Assembly (NCBI GenBank): GCA_041913045.1
Contig: JAYSGB010000040.1
Span: 1 to 37,150 of the forward strand
Length of the DNA stretch: 37,150 nucleotides
Direction: 5' to 3'
Source of the DNA: CAMLOF01 sp041913045
GTDB taxonomy: Bacteria > Pseudomonadota > Gammaproteobacteria > Burkholderiales > Burkholderiaceae_C
Shown: in pieces, positions 31,250 to 37,150 of the stretch
Layout: the number at the start of each line of letters is the position of its first letter
Position numbering within the stretch: position 1 is the first letter of the stretch
The notes under the pieces: generated by a model
Told to the model about the DNA's origin: nothing
What the model saw: the letters and a program-made list of their open reading frames with translations, nothing else
The model's database searches: none
Position numbers and translations under genes: made by a program

Positions 31250-32595
31250 ACCCCCAACGTTCGCAGCAACAACCCGGCCAGGGCGCAGGCTGCAATCACG
31301 TACATCACGTTGCTCTTGAAGCGAAACAGGGCAATCGCTGCACCCAGCGCAATCAGCGCAGAACCCCAGTCAAAGCCCCCGGCAAAGCCTTGGGGCCACA
31401 GCACGTGGTAGCCGAAGAAAAGCGCCAGATTCAGGATCACCCCCACCACCGCACCGGTGATGGCTGTGAGCGGCGCAGTGAACTTCAGCTCGCCATGGGT
31501 GGACTCCACCAGCGGCCCACCCGCCAGGATGAACAGGAAAGACGGCAGGAAGGTGAACCAGGTGACCAGCGATGCGGCGACTGCCCCCGCGAGGAACAGC
31601 GCGTCCGGACCGAACACCGCCTTGACATAACCGCCGACGAAGCCGACGAAAGCCACGACCATGATCAGCGGCCCCGGTGTGGTCTCGCCCAATGCCAGAC
31701 CATCGATCATCTGCACCGGGCTGAGCCAACCGTAGTGCACGACTGCGCCCTGGTAAACATAGGGCAGCACAGCGTAGGCGCCGCCGAAAGTCATGAGGGC
31801 TGCCTTGGTGAAGAACCACCCCATCTGTGTGAGGGTGTGGCTCCAGCCGAAGGCCAGCGTCAACGCGGCCATGGGCAACGCCCAAAGCAAGACGCCCACA
31901 AAGGCCACGCGGGCCAGCCTGGGCCAGCGGAACCGTGCATGCTCGGGCGTGGGGGTGTCGTCGTCGATCAGCGCCGGGCCGTAGCTTTTGCCCGCCGCGC
32001 CATGCCCGCCACCCAACTGAAACTTGCCCGGCGCCAGCCTGCCGCCTGCGTAGCCCACCAGCGCCGCTGCCAGCACGATGGCAGGAAACGGCACATTGAG
32101 GGCGAATATGGCCACGAAAGCCGCCGCCGCAATGGCCCACAACACCCCGTTGCGCAGCGCCCGCGAGCCTATGCGGTATGCCGCATGCACCACGATGGCG
32201 GTGACCGCTGGCTTGATGCCGTAGAACAGACCCTCGACCAGCGGCATCTGCCCAAAGGCGATGTAGACCCACGACAGCGCGATCAGGAGGAACAAGGACG
32301 GCAGGACAAACAAGGCGCCCGCCGCAATACCGCCCCGCGTGCGGTGCAACAACCAGCCCAGATAGGTGGCCAGTTGCTGCGCTTCGGGGCCGGGCAGCAC
32401 CATGCAATAGTTGAGGGCATGCAGAAAGCGCTTTTCGCTGATCCAGCGCCGACGCTCCACCAGTTCGGTGTGCATGATGGCGATCTGCCCGGCGGGGCCG
32501 CCAAAACTGACGAAGCCCAGCTTGAGCCAGAAGCGCAGCGCCTCGGCAAAGCTCACCGGTTGCGGGCGCTCTGAAGGACCTGCGGGATGTGTCAT
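31246..32595 (-). CDS. chrA: ChrA-family (CHR) transporter, two-domain type
   Basis: The 449-residue membrane protein of about 10-12 helices contains two CHR domains. The first has WLKLGFVSFGGPAGQIAIMHTELV (about 23-46) and LPGPEAQQLATYLG (67-80). The second has FTKAALMTFGGAYAVLPYVYQGAV (about 262-285) and LGETTPGPLIMVVAFVGFVGG (302-322). These are the signature FGGP and PGP regions of long-chain ChrA proteins, which expel chromate in exchange for protons. Many genomic copies have no proven chromate role. Here it is embedded in an operon with a diguanylate cyclase before it and a dicarboxylate-type sensor kinase after it, each joined by ATGA overlaps, so another anion substrate deserves thought. 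No chrB or chrF is present. Confidence 0.92.
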   Translation of the reverse strand: MTHPAGPSERPQPVSFAEALRFWLKLGFVSFGGPAGQIAIMHTELVERRRWISEKRFLHALNYCMVLPGPEAQQLATYLGWLLHRTRGGIAAGALFVLPSLFLLIALSWVYIAFGQMPLVEGLFYGIKPAVTAIVVHAAYRIGSRALRNGVLWAIAAAAFVAIFALNVPFPAIVLAAALVGYAGGRLAPGKFQLGGGHGAAGKSYGPALIDDDTPTPEHARFRWPRLARVAFVGVLLWALPMAALTLAFGWSHTLTQMGWFFTKAALMTFGGAYAVLPYVYQGAVVHYGWLSPVQMIDGLALGETTPGPLIMVVAFVGFVGGYVKAVFGPDALFLAGAVAASLVTWFTFLPSFLFILAGGPLVESTHGELKFTAPLTAITGAVVGVILNLALFFGYHVLWPQGFAGGFDWGSALIALGAAIALFRFKSNVMYVIAACALAGLLLRTLGV

Positions 32596-33563
32596 GCCTT
32601 GACGTTGTTTCGGCCAGATTGCTTGGCTCGGTAGAGCGCCTTGTCAGCCTGATTGAGCAGCTGTTCAAAGGTCATGCCAACGCTACTGTGGGTGGCCACG
32701 CCAATGCTCACGGTGAAGCGGGCTTCGCCGCCCGCGTCGTTCGCGGGTACGCGCTCCGCCTCCACCGCCAGCCTCAAAGACTCTGCCAGGCCACAAGCGC
32801 TGGCATGGCCGGTTTCAGGCAGCAGCACCACAAACTCTTCGCCCCCCACACGCGCCACCGCGTCCACCCCCTGGCGCGTGCGGGCGCGGCAAATGTCGGC
32901 CACGGCGCAGATCACCTGGTCGCCTACCTGGTGCCCCCACGCGTCGTTGATGGTTTTGAACAGGTCGATGTCAATCATCAGCAGAGACAACGCATGCTGG
33001 AAACGTTCTGTGCGCTTGCATTCGTTGGCCCCCAGCTCCATCAACCGGCGCCGGTTGGCCAGCCCCGTCAGGGAGTCCGTGGACGCTAACAGTTCGAGTT
33101 GACGGTTGTAGTTTTCGAGCAACTCATTCTTCTCTGCCAGTTGCCGGTTGATCTCTTCGATCTCGTGCTCTTTGCGCTTGCGGTCGTCGATATTGAAAGT
33201 GACACCGACAAAGCGTTGGCCGGGGGCGTCGCTGCCGCCATCCATCACCTTGCCGTAGTTGGCGTACCAGACCCACTCACCGCTCTTGGCCCGCAGCCGG
33301 AACTCGCAACGGTATTGGGGTGTGCGGCCGCTGAGGTGGTCGTCCACCGCCGCCTTGACCTTGGCCACGTCTTCCGGGTGGAACAGCTCGAAGATTTTGT
33401 CGACACTGGCAGCTGCTTCGGCGTCGCTGTAACCCAGCTCCTGCATTGTTTTCAACGCCTTGCGGGTGACCTCGCTGGTCAGCAGGTTGTTCTCCCACAG
33501 GTCCAGCCCGGCCGCCTCAAGCGCCAAGGCCAGGCGCTCCTTGTTGCGATCGGCTTCATTCAT
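32592..33563 (-). CDS. PAS-GGDEF diguanylate cyclase lacking a canonical I-site
   Basis: The product is 323 residues from the ATG at 33563; an open frame upstream has no recognisable domain. A PAS_3-type domain (about 8-128: LALEAAGLDLWENNLLTSEVTRK..., CEFRLRAKSGEWVWYANYGKVM, GVTFNIDDRKRKEHE) is followed by a coiled coil (about 130-160) and GGDEF (STDSLTGLANRRRLMEL..., active site GGEEF at 240-244). At the I-site position the sequence is QGVD (231-234) rather than RxxD, so product inhibition is probably lost. Its stop overlaps the chrA start by 4 bp (ATGA). It is the first gene of the four-gene operon, so its promoter also drives chrA and the two-component pair. No strong ribosome site is seen. 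Confidence 0.9.
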   Translation of the reverse strand: MNEADRNKERLALALEAAGLDLWENNLLTSEVTRKALKTMQELGYSDAEAAASVDKIFELFHPEDVAKVKAAVDDHLSGRTPQYRCEFRLRAKSGEWVWYANYGKVMDGGSDAPGQRFVGVTFNIDDRKRKEHEIEEINRQLAEKNELLENYNRQLELLASTDSLTGLANRRRLMELGANECKRTERFQHALSLLMIDIDLFKTINDAWGHQVGDQVICAVADICRARTRQGVDAVARVGGEEFVVLLPETGHASACGLAESLRLAVEAERVPANDAGGEARFTVSIGVATHSSVGMTFEQLLNQADKALYRAKQSGRNNVKA

Positions 33564-33737
33564 GATCAGACAGCAGGTGCACGCCCATGCAGTTCCCCGT
33601 TGTTGGGTTCTTCCAAACGACACGCGCCCCCAGGCGCGCATGAAACTGTAACAGGGCCGCCGGACTGCGCCGCAAACAGCGCCCGGCGCTATGCTTGTCG
33701 CCCGTATTCAAACCTTGCTTGTTCAGGAGGCGCCACC
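33564..33737. promoter_or_regulatory. Divergent promoter region of the GGDEF-chrA operon and the AIM24 gene
   Basis: This 174-bp region must hold promoters for both directions. It contains the perfect dyad AGCGCC-C-GGCGCT (33678-33690), immediately followed by TATGCT, which could be a -10 for the plus-strand gene (-35 unclear). No coding frame with typical codon use is seen. Confidence 0.35.
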
Positions 33738-34553
33738 ATGGCGATGCACGAGATCGACTACACCATCCACGGCGACGACATGCAGCTCGTCGAGATCGAA
33801 CTGGACCCCGGCGAAGCCGCCATTGGCGAAGCGGGCTCCATGCTCTACATGGAAGCTGGCATCGAGATGGACACCATCTTTGGCGATGGATCGGCCAGCC
33901 AGGGCGGCATGCTGGGCAAGTTGCTGGGGGCGGGCAAGCGGCTCATCACGGGTGAGTCGCTGTTCACCACGGTGTACCAGAACAACGGCTCAGGCAAGCG
34001 CAAGGTGGCGTTTGCGGCACCCTACACCGGCAAGATCCTGCCCGTGCCGCTGGACCGTTTCGGCGGCACGCTGATCTGCCAGAAGGACGCCTTCCTGTGT
34101 GCGGCCAAGGGGGTGAGCGTTGGGGTGCACTTCCAGCAGCGGCTGGGCGCGGGCTTCTTTGGCGGCGAAGGCTTCATCATGCAGAAGCTCGAAGGCGACG
34201 GTATGGCCTTCGTGCATGCGGGCGGCACCATCGTGCAGCGCGACCTGGCGGCTGGCGAAACCCTGCTGGTGGACACCGGCTGCCTGGTGGCGCACACCGC
34301 CAGCGTGACCTTCGACATCCAGTACGTGGGCAAGATCAAGACCGCTCTGTTTGGCGGCGAGGGGCTGTTCCTGGCCCGGCTGCACGGCCCTGGACACGTG
34401 TGGATACAGAGCCTGCCGTTCTCGCGTCTGGCCTCGCGCATCTTCGCGGCGGCGCCGCAGCGTGGCGGCTCGCGCGAAGAGGGCTCGGTGCTAGGTGGTG
34501 CCGTGCTGGGTGGCGGCCTGCTCGGCGGCTTGATGGGCGACCGCTCGGACTGA
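33738..34553 (+). CDS. AIM24 / TIGR00266 family protein
   Basis: The 271-residue protein has the family's beta-rich pattern: MHEIDYTIHGDDMQLVEIELDPGEAAIGEAGSMLYME at the N-terminus, ITGESLFTTVYQNNGSGKRKVAFAAPYTGKILPVPLDRFGG in the middle, LVDTGCLVAHTASVTFDIQYVGKIKTALFGGEGLFLARLHGPGHVWIQSLPFSRLA near the end, and a Gly-rich tail (GGAVLGGGLLGGLMG). Mitochondrial AIM24 homologues act in membrane organisation; bacterial members are of unknown biochemical role. The ATG at 33738 is certain: CAGGAGG lies 7 nt upstream, although the frame is open further upstream. There is no signal peptide. It converges on the aminotransferase gene. Confidence 0.9.
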   Translation: MAMHEIDYTIHGDDMQLVEIELDPGEAAIGEAGSMLYMEAGIEMDTIFGDGSASQGGMLGKLLGAGKRLITGESLFTTVYQNNGSGKRKVAFAAPYTGKILPVPLDRFGGTLICQKDAFLCAAKGVSVGVHFQQRLGAGFFGGEGFIMQKLEGDGMAFVHAGGTIVQRDLAAGETLLVDTGCLVAHTASVTFDIQYVGKIKTALFGGEGLFLARLHGPGHVWIQSLPFSRLASRIFAAAPQRGGSREEGSVLGGAVLGGGLLGGLMGDRSD

Positions 34554-34569
34554 ACAGCCGCCCTCGCAC

Positions 34570-35925
34570 TCAGGCGATGGTCTGCAACGTGTCGCCCAAG
34601 GCGCTCACCAGGCTGTCGATCTCGGCCGGGGTGCTGATGAAGGGCGGCGCGAGCTGGATGGTGTCGCCACCGTAGCGCACGTAGAAGCCCTTGTCCCAGC
34701 ACTTCATGGCGATCTCGTAGGGCCGGCGGGCGGGCTCACCGGGCAGGGCGCTGATGGTGATGCCGGCGGCCAGGCCGTAGTTGCGGATGTCGGCCACATG
34801 CTTGGCCCCTTTCAGGCCGTGCACGGCATTCTCGAAATAGGGCGCCAGCGCCTTCACACGGCCGGGCATGTCTTCCTTCTGCAGGATGTCGAGCACCGCG
34901 TTGCCCGCCGCGCAGGCCACGGGGTGGGCCGAGTAGGTGTAGCCGTGCGGGAACTCCAGCATGTACTCGGGGCCGCCTGCGGCCATGAAGGTGTCGTAGA
35001 TCTCCTTGCTGGCGACCACGCCGCCCAGGGGCTGGGCGCCATTGGTGACCTGCTTGGCGAAGTTCAGGATGTCGGGCGTCACGCCAAAGGCCTCGGCCCC
35101 GGTCCAGGTGCCGCAGCGGCCAAAGCCGGTGATGACCTCGTCAAAAATCAGCAGGATGTTGTTCTGCGTGCAGATCTCGCGGATGCGCTCCAGGTAGCCC
35201 TTCGGCGGGATCACCACGCCGGCCGAGCCCGAGAAGGGCTCGACGATCACGGCGGCGATGTTGGATGCGTCGTGCAGGGCGATCACGTCCAGCAGCTTGT
35301 CGGCCAGCGCGCGGCCGCCGTCCTCGGCCATGCCCTTCTGGAAGGTGCCTGCCGGCGGCTGGGTGTGGGGAATGTGGTCCGCCTCCACGCCCTGGCCGAA
35401 CAGCTTGCGGTTGCCCACGATGCCGCCGACCGAGATGCCGCCGTAGTTCACGCCGTGGTAACCCTTTTCGCGGCCGATCAGGCGCGTCTTGGTGCCCTGG
35501 CCCTTGGCGCGCCAGTAGGCGCGCGCCATCTTGAGCGAGGTGTCGGCCGACTCGGAGCCCGAACCGGTGAAGAACACATGGGTGAGCCCTTCGGGCATGC
35601 GCTCGACGATGCGGTTGGCCAGCTCGAACGACAGCGGGTGGCCGAACTGGAAGGCGGGCGAATAGTCCAGCGTGCCCACCTGGCGGCTCACGGCTTCCAC
35701 GATTTCCTTGCGTGCGTGACCCAGACCCGTGCACCACAGGCCAGAGAGGCCGTCGAAGATGCGCTTGCCGTCGATGTCGGTGAAGTAGGCACCCTGGGCG
35801 CCGGTGATCATGCGCGGCGCGGCCTTGAAGTTGCGGTTGCCGGTGAAGGGCATCCAGTGCGCTTCGAGCCAGGCGGCATCGGTGCGGGGGCGGGCTTGAA
35901 TGTGCTGGCTGTCGGTCAGGTCCAT
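34570..35925 (-). CDS. Omega-amino acid (beta-alanine)--pyruvate aminotransferase
   Basis: The 451-residue class III PLP aminotransferase closely follows the omega-amino acid:pyruvate aminotransferase of Pseudomonas putida: AHWMPFTGNRNFKAAPR, FDGLSGLWCTGLGHARKEIVEAVSRQVGTLDYSPAFQFGHPLSFELA, SGSESADTSLKMARAYWR, HDASNIAAVIVEPFSGSAGV, FDEVITGFGRCGTWTGAEAFGVTPDILNFAKQVTNG with catalytic K291, and EFPHGYTYSAHPVACAAG. It converts beta-alanine (or another omega-amine) plus pyruvate to malonate semialdehyde plus alanine. The usual partner, methylmalonate-semialdehyde dehydrogenase, is not in the window. It is divergent from a LysR regulator, its likely controller. Confidence 0.93.
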   Translation of the reverse strand: MDLTDSQHIQARPRTDAAWLEAHWMPFTGNRNFKAAPRMITGAQGAYFTDIDGKRIFDGLSGLWCTGLGHARKEIVEAVSRQVGTLDYSPAFQFGHPLSFELANRIVERMPEGLTHVFFTGSGSESADTSLKMARAYWRAKGQGTKTRLIGREKGYHGVNYGGISVGGIVGNRKLFGQGVEADHIPHTQPPAGTFQKGMAEDGGRALADKLLDVIALHDASNIAAVIVEPFSGSAGVVIPPKGYLERIREICTQNNILLIFDEVITGFGRCGTWTGAEAFGVTPDILNFAKQVTNGAQPLGGVVASKEIYDTFMAAGGPEYMLEFPHGYTYSAHPVACAAGNAVLDILQKEDMPGRVKALAPYFENAVHGLKGAKHVADIRNYGLAAGITISALPGEPARRPYEIAMKCWDKGFYVRYGGDTIQLAPPFISTPAEIDSLVSALGDTLQTIA

Positions 35926-36015
35926 GGTGAGCGCTTTTGAAAGGGGAATGTGTGAATTGTGAAATCCGGTGTTACTCTTATGAATGAAAACTTATCCATC
36001 TTTGGTTAACAGTTC
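35926..36015. promoter_or_regulatory. Divergent region between the aminotransferase and LysR genes
   Basis: This 90-bp region is AT-rich and contains the direct repeat CTTAT at 35977-35981 and 35991-35995 (14 bp apart) and GTGAATT/GTGAAAT repeats around 35953-35965. LysR-type regulators often bind such shared regions, but no perfect T-N11-A dyad stands out. Confidence 0.35.
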
Positions 36016-36945
36016 ATGCAAGTAAAAAACGTGGCCGTGCTGGGCCAGCTGGGCGATGCCGACCTGCGGCTGCTGCGTGTTTTCAAGAGCGTGGTGGAGT
36101 GCGGCGGCATGGCGTCGGCGGAGCTGGAGCTGAACATCGCCATGTCCACCATCAGCCGCCACGTGAAGGACCTGGAAACGCGCCTGGGCCTGGTGCTGTG
36201 CCGCCGGGGGCGCGGGGGCTTTGCACTCACGCCCGAAGGCGAGCAGGTGTACGACGCCGCGCTGCGCCTGCTGGCCGCCACCGACGCCTTCCGGGGCAGC
36301 CTGCACGACATCCACCGCAGACTGGGCGGCGACCTGCACGTGGCGCTGTTCGAGAAGACCGCTTCCAACCCCGAGGCGCACATTGCCGAGGCCGTGGCTC
36401 GCTTTCGGCAGACGGCACCGCAAGCCACGCTGCACCTGCACGTGGGCACCATTGGCATGATTGAGCGCGGGGTGATTGATGGGCGCTACCACCTGGGGGT
36501 GATTCCCGAGCACCGGCATTCCGAGACGCTGGCCTACCACGAGCTGTTTGGCGAGACGATGCAACTGTACGCGGGCCGGGGGCACCCGTGGTTTGACGCG
36601 CACGACGAGCCGCTCGGCTGGGACGATCTGCGCCAGCAGGACCTGGCCGCGCTGGGTTACCACTCGCCCAACATGGCGCTGACGCACCAGCGCAGGCTGG
36701 AGCGGCGGGCCACGGCGTCGGACCAGGAGGCGGTGGCGACGCTGGTGCTGTCTGGCGCGTTCGTGGGCTTCTTGCCAGACCACTACGCGGAGGGCTTTGT
36801 GCGGACCGGGCGTATGCGTGCGGTGGCACCCGAGGTGCTGCGCTACACCTGCCGTTTTTCGGCAATCGTGCGGCAGTCGCCAGCGCCGCTGCGGCTGACG
36901 CAGGCGTTCCTGGACGCGCTGGTGGCGGAGCACGGGGGCTTCTGA
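36016..36945 (+). CDS. LysR family transcriptional regulator
   Basis: This 309-residue protein has an N-terminal winged HTH (DLRLLRVFKSVVECGGMASAELELNIAMSTISRHVKDLETRLGLVLCRRGRGGFALTPEG, about 15-75), then a linker helix and the two-lobed effector domain (GDLHVALFEKTASNPEAHIAEAVARFRQ..., GVIPEHRHSETLAYHELFGETMQLYAGRGHP..., ATLVLSGAFVGFLPDHYAEGFV). The length is normal. It is divergent from the omega-amino acid aminotransferase gene with 90 bp between starts, the classical LysR arrangement for controlling a catabolic gene and itself. The RRGRGGF segment replaces the more common RxxRGxxLT. The start codon has no strong ribosome site. Confidence 0.92.
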   Translation: MQVKNVAVLGQLGDADLRLLRVFKSVVECGGMASAELELNIAMSTISRHVKDLETRLGLVLCRRGRGGFALTPEGEQVYDAALRLLAATDAFRGSLHDIHRRLGGDLHVALFEKTASNPEAHIAEAVARFRQTAPQATLHLHVGTIGMIERGVIDGRYHLGVIPEHRHSETLAYHELFGETMQLYAGRGHPWFDAHDEPLGWDDLRQQDLAALGYHSPNMALTHQRRLERRATASDQEAVATLVLSGAFVGFLPDHYAEGFVRTGRMRAVAPEVLRYTCRFSAIVRQSPAPLRLTQAFLDALVAEHGGF

Positions 36946-37150
36946 TTGGGCAGACCTCGCTGATGTTGCGAGCCTACACCTCGCTTGCTGCGGCAGGCCT
37001 GGCCCTGCCGCAGCCACCAAGTGCGTTGGAGCGCCACCGGTGGTGTGCCTACATTGCTTCTGCAAGGCGTGTGCGCCCAGGGGCTGGCGCGCCTTACGAG
37101 GTGCCGAGAAGCGCAGATGCCGTGGCTGCGCGCTTTAGCGCGCTTCGTCA
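36946..37150. other. Non-coding tail with two hairpins at the window edge
   Basis: No frame here has convincing codon use. Two perfect inverted repeats are visible: GCTGCGGCAGG / CCTGCCGCAGC (36987-36997 and 37004-37014, 6-nt loop) and GCGCGC-TTTA-GCGCGC (37128-37143). The first could be a weak Rho-independent-like stop or mRNA 3' stabiliser for the LysR gene, but no T-run follows. The second lies at the window end and may belong to the next gene's region. Confidence 0.45.

Noticed and set aside
29066..31411. A very long open frame on the plus strand opposite the histidine kinase, and similar long frames opposite chrA, glmS, glmU and the aminotransferases
   Set aside because: They are antisense shadows caused by GC-rich third codon positions; their products are His/Gly/Gln/Arg-rich without domain patterns, while the opposite strand encodes clear families.
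35992..37065. A 357-codon minus-strand frame over the LysR gene and the tail, possibly a gene entering from the right edge
   Set aside because: Its sequence is the antisense of the LysR gene for most of its length and shows no family pattern.

Overview
The window looks like chromosomal DNA of a GC-rich betaproteobacterium, most likely family Comamonadaceae (Acidovorax/Hydrogenophaga-like). This is an inference from codon use, the GlmS/GlmU sequences, the DUF1840 protein, the orphan Bug-type binding protein and the abundance of Liv-type transporters; no rRNA or other taxonomic marker is present. I see no tRNA, rRNA, CRISPR array, transposase or phage gene. About 26 complete genes and one partial gene fill the window.

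Region 1 (1-10.1 kb), uptake and CoA activation of organic acids. A Liv-type ABC transporter (tail of the first ATPase, two permeases, periplasmic binding protein, second ATPase) is followed by a PaaK-like adenylate-forming protein whose usual ATP loop is replaced. Then come an orphan Bug/TctC binding protein with a strong terminator, a small uncharacterised protein, a DUF1840 protein, and a MarR regulator in tandem with a benzoate/2-aminobenzoate-CoA ligase-family enzyme. The transporter operon carries two internal hairpins that could set the ratio of its subunits.

Region 2 (10.1-23.8 kb), a signalling block. A three-gene overlapping operon (GGDEF, FlhG/MinD-like ATPase, HDOD-GAF) lies divergent to a small GAF protein. 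After it come a 5TMR_LYT-PAS-GGDEF-EAL protein, a Cache chemoreceptor divergent to a bacteriohemerythrin, an ArgD-like aminotransferase, and a 1052-residue MASE3-like/GAF/PAS/HD-GYP protein. The aminotransferase leader has the parts of a classical attenuator: promoter, 35-codon arginine-rich ORF, competing hairpins and an intrinsic terminator.

Region 3 (23.8-28.4 kb), UDP-GlcNAc supply. glmS and glmU flank an Lrp/AsnC regulator (divergent from glmS) and a secreted double-SH3b protein.

Region 4 (28.4-37.15 kb). Four minus-strand genes joined by 4-8 bp overlaps form one unit: PAS-GGDEF, a two-domain ChrA transporter, a DctS/DctB-like sensor kinase and a FixJ/DctR-like response regulator. An AIM24/TIGR00266 protein is divergent from it. 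The window closes with an omega-amino acid:pyruvate aminotransferase divergent from a LysR regulator.

The two most noteworthy signals are the candidate attenuator at 20354-20553 and the overlapping diguanylate cyclase/ChrA/two-component operon at 28447-33563.
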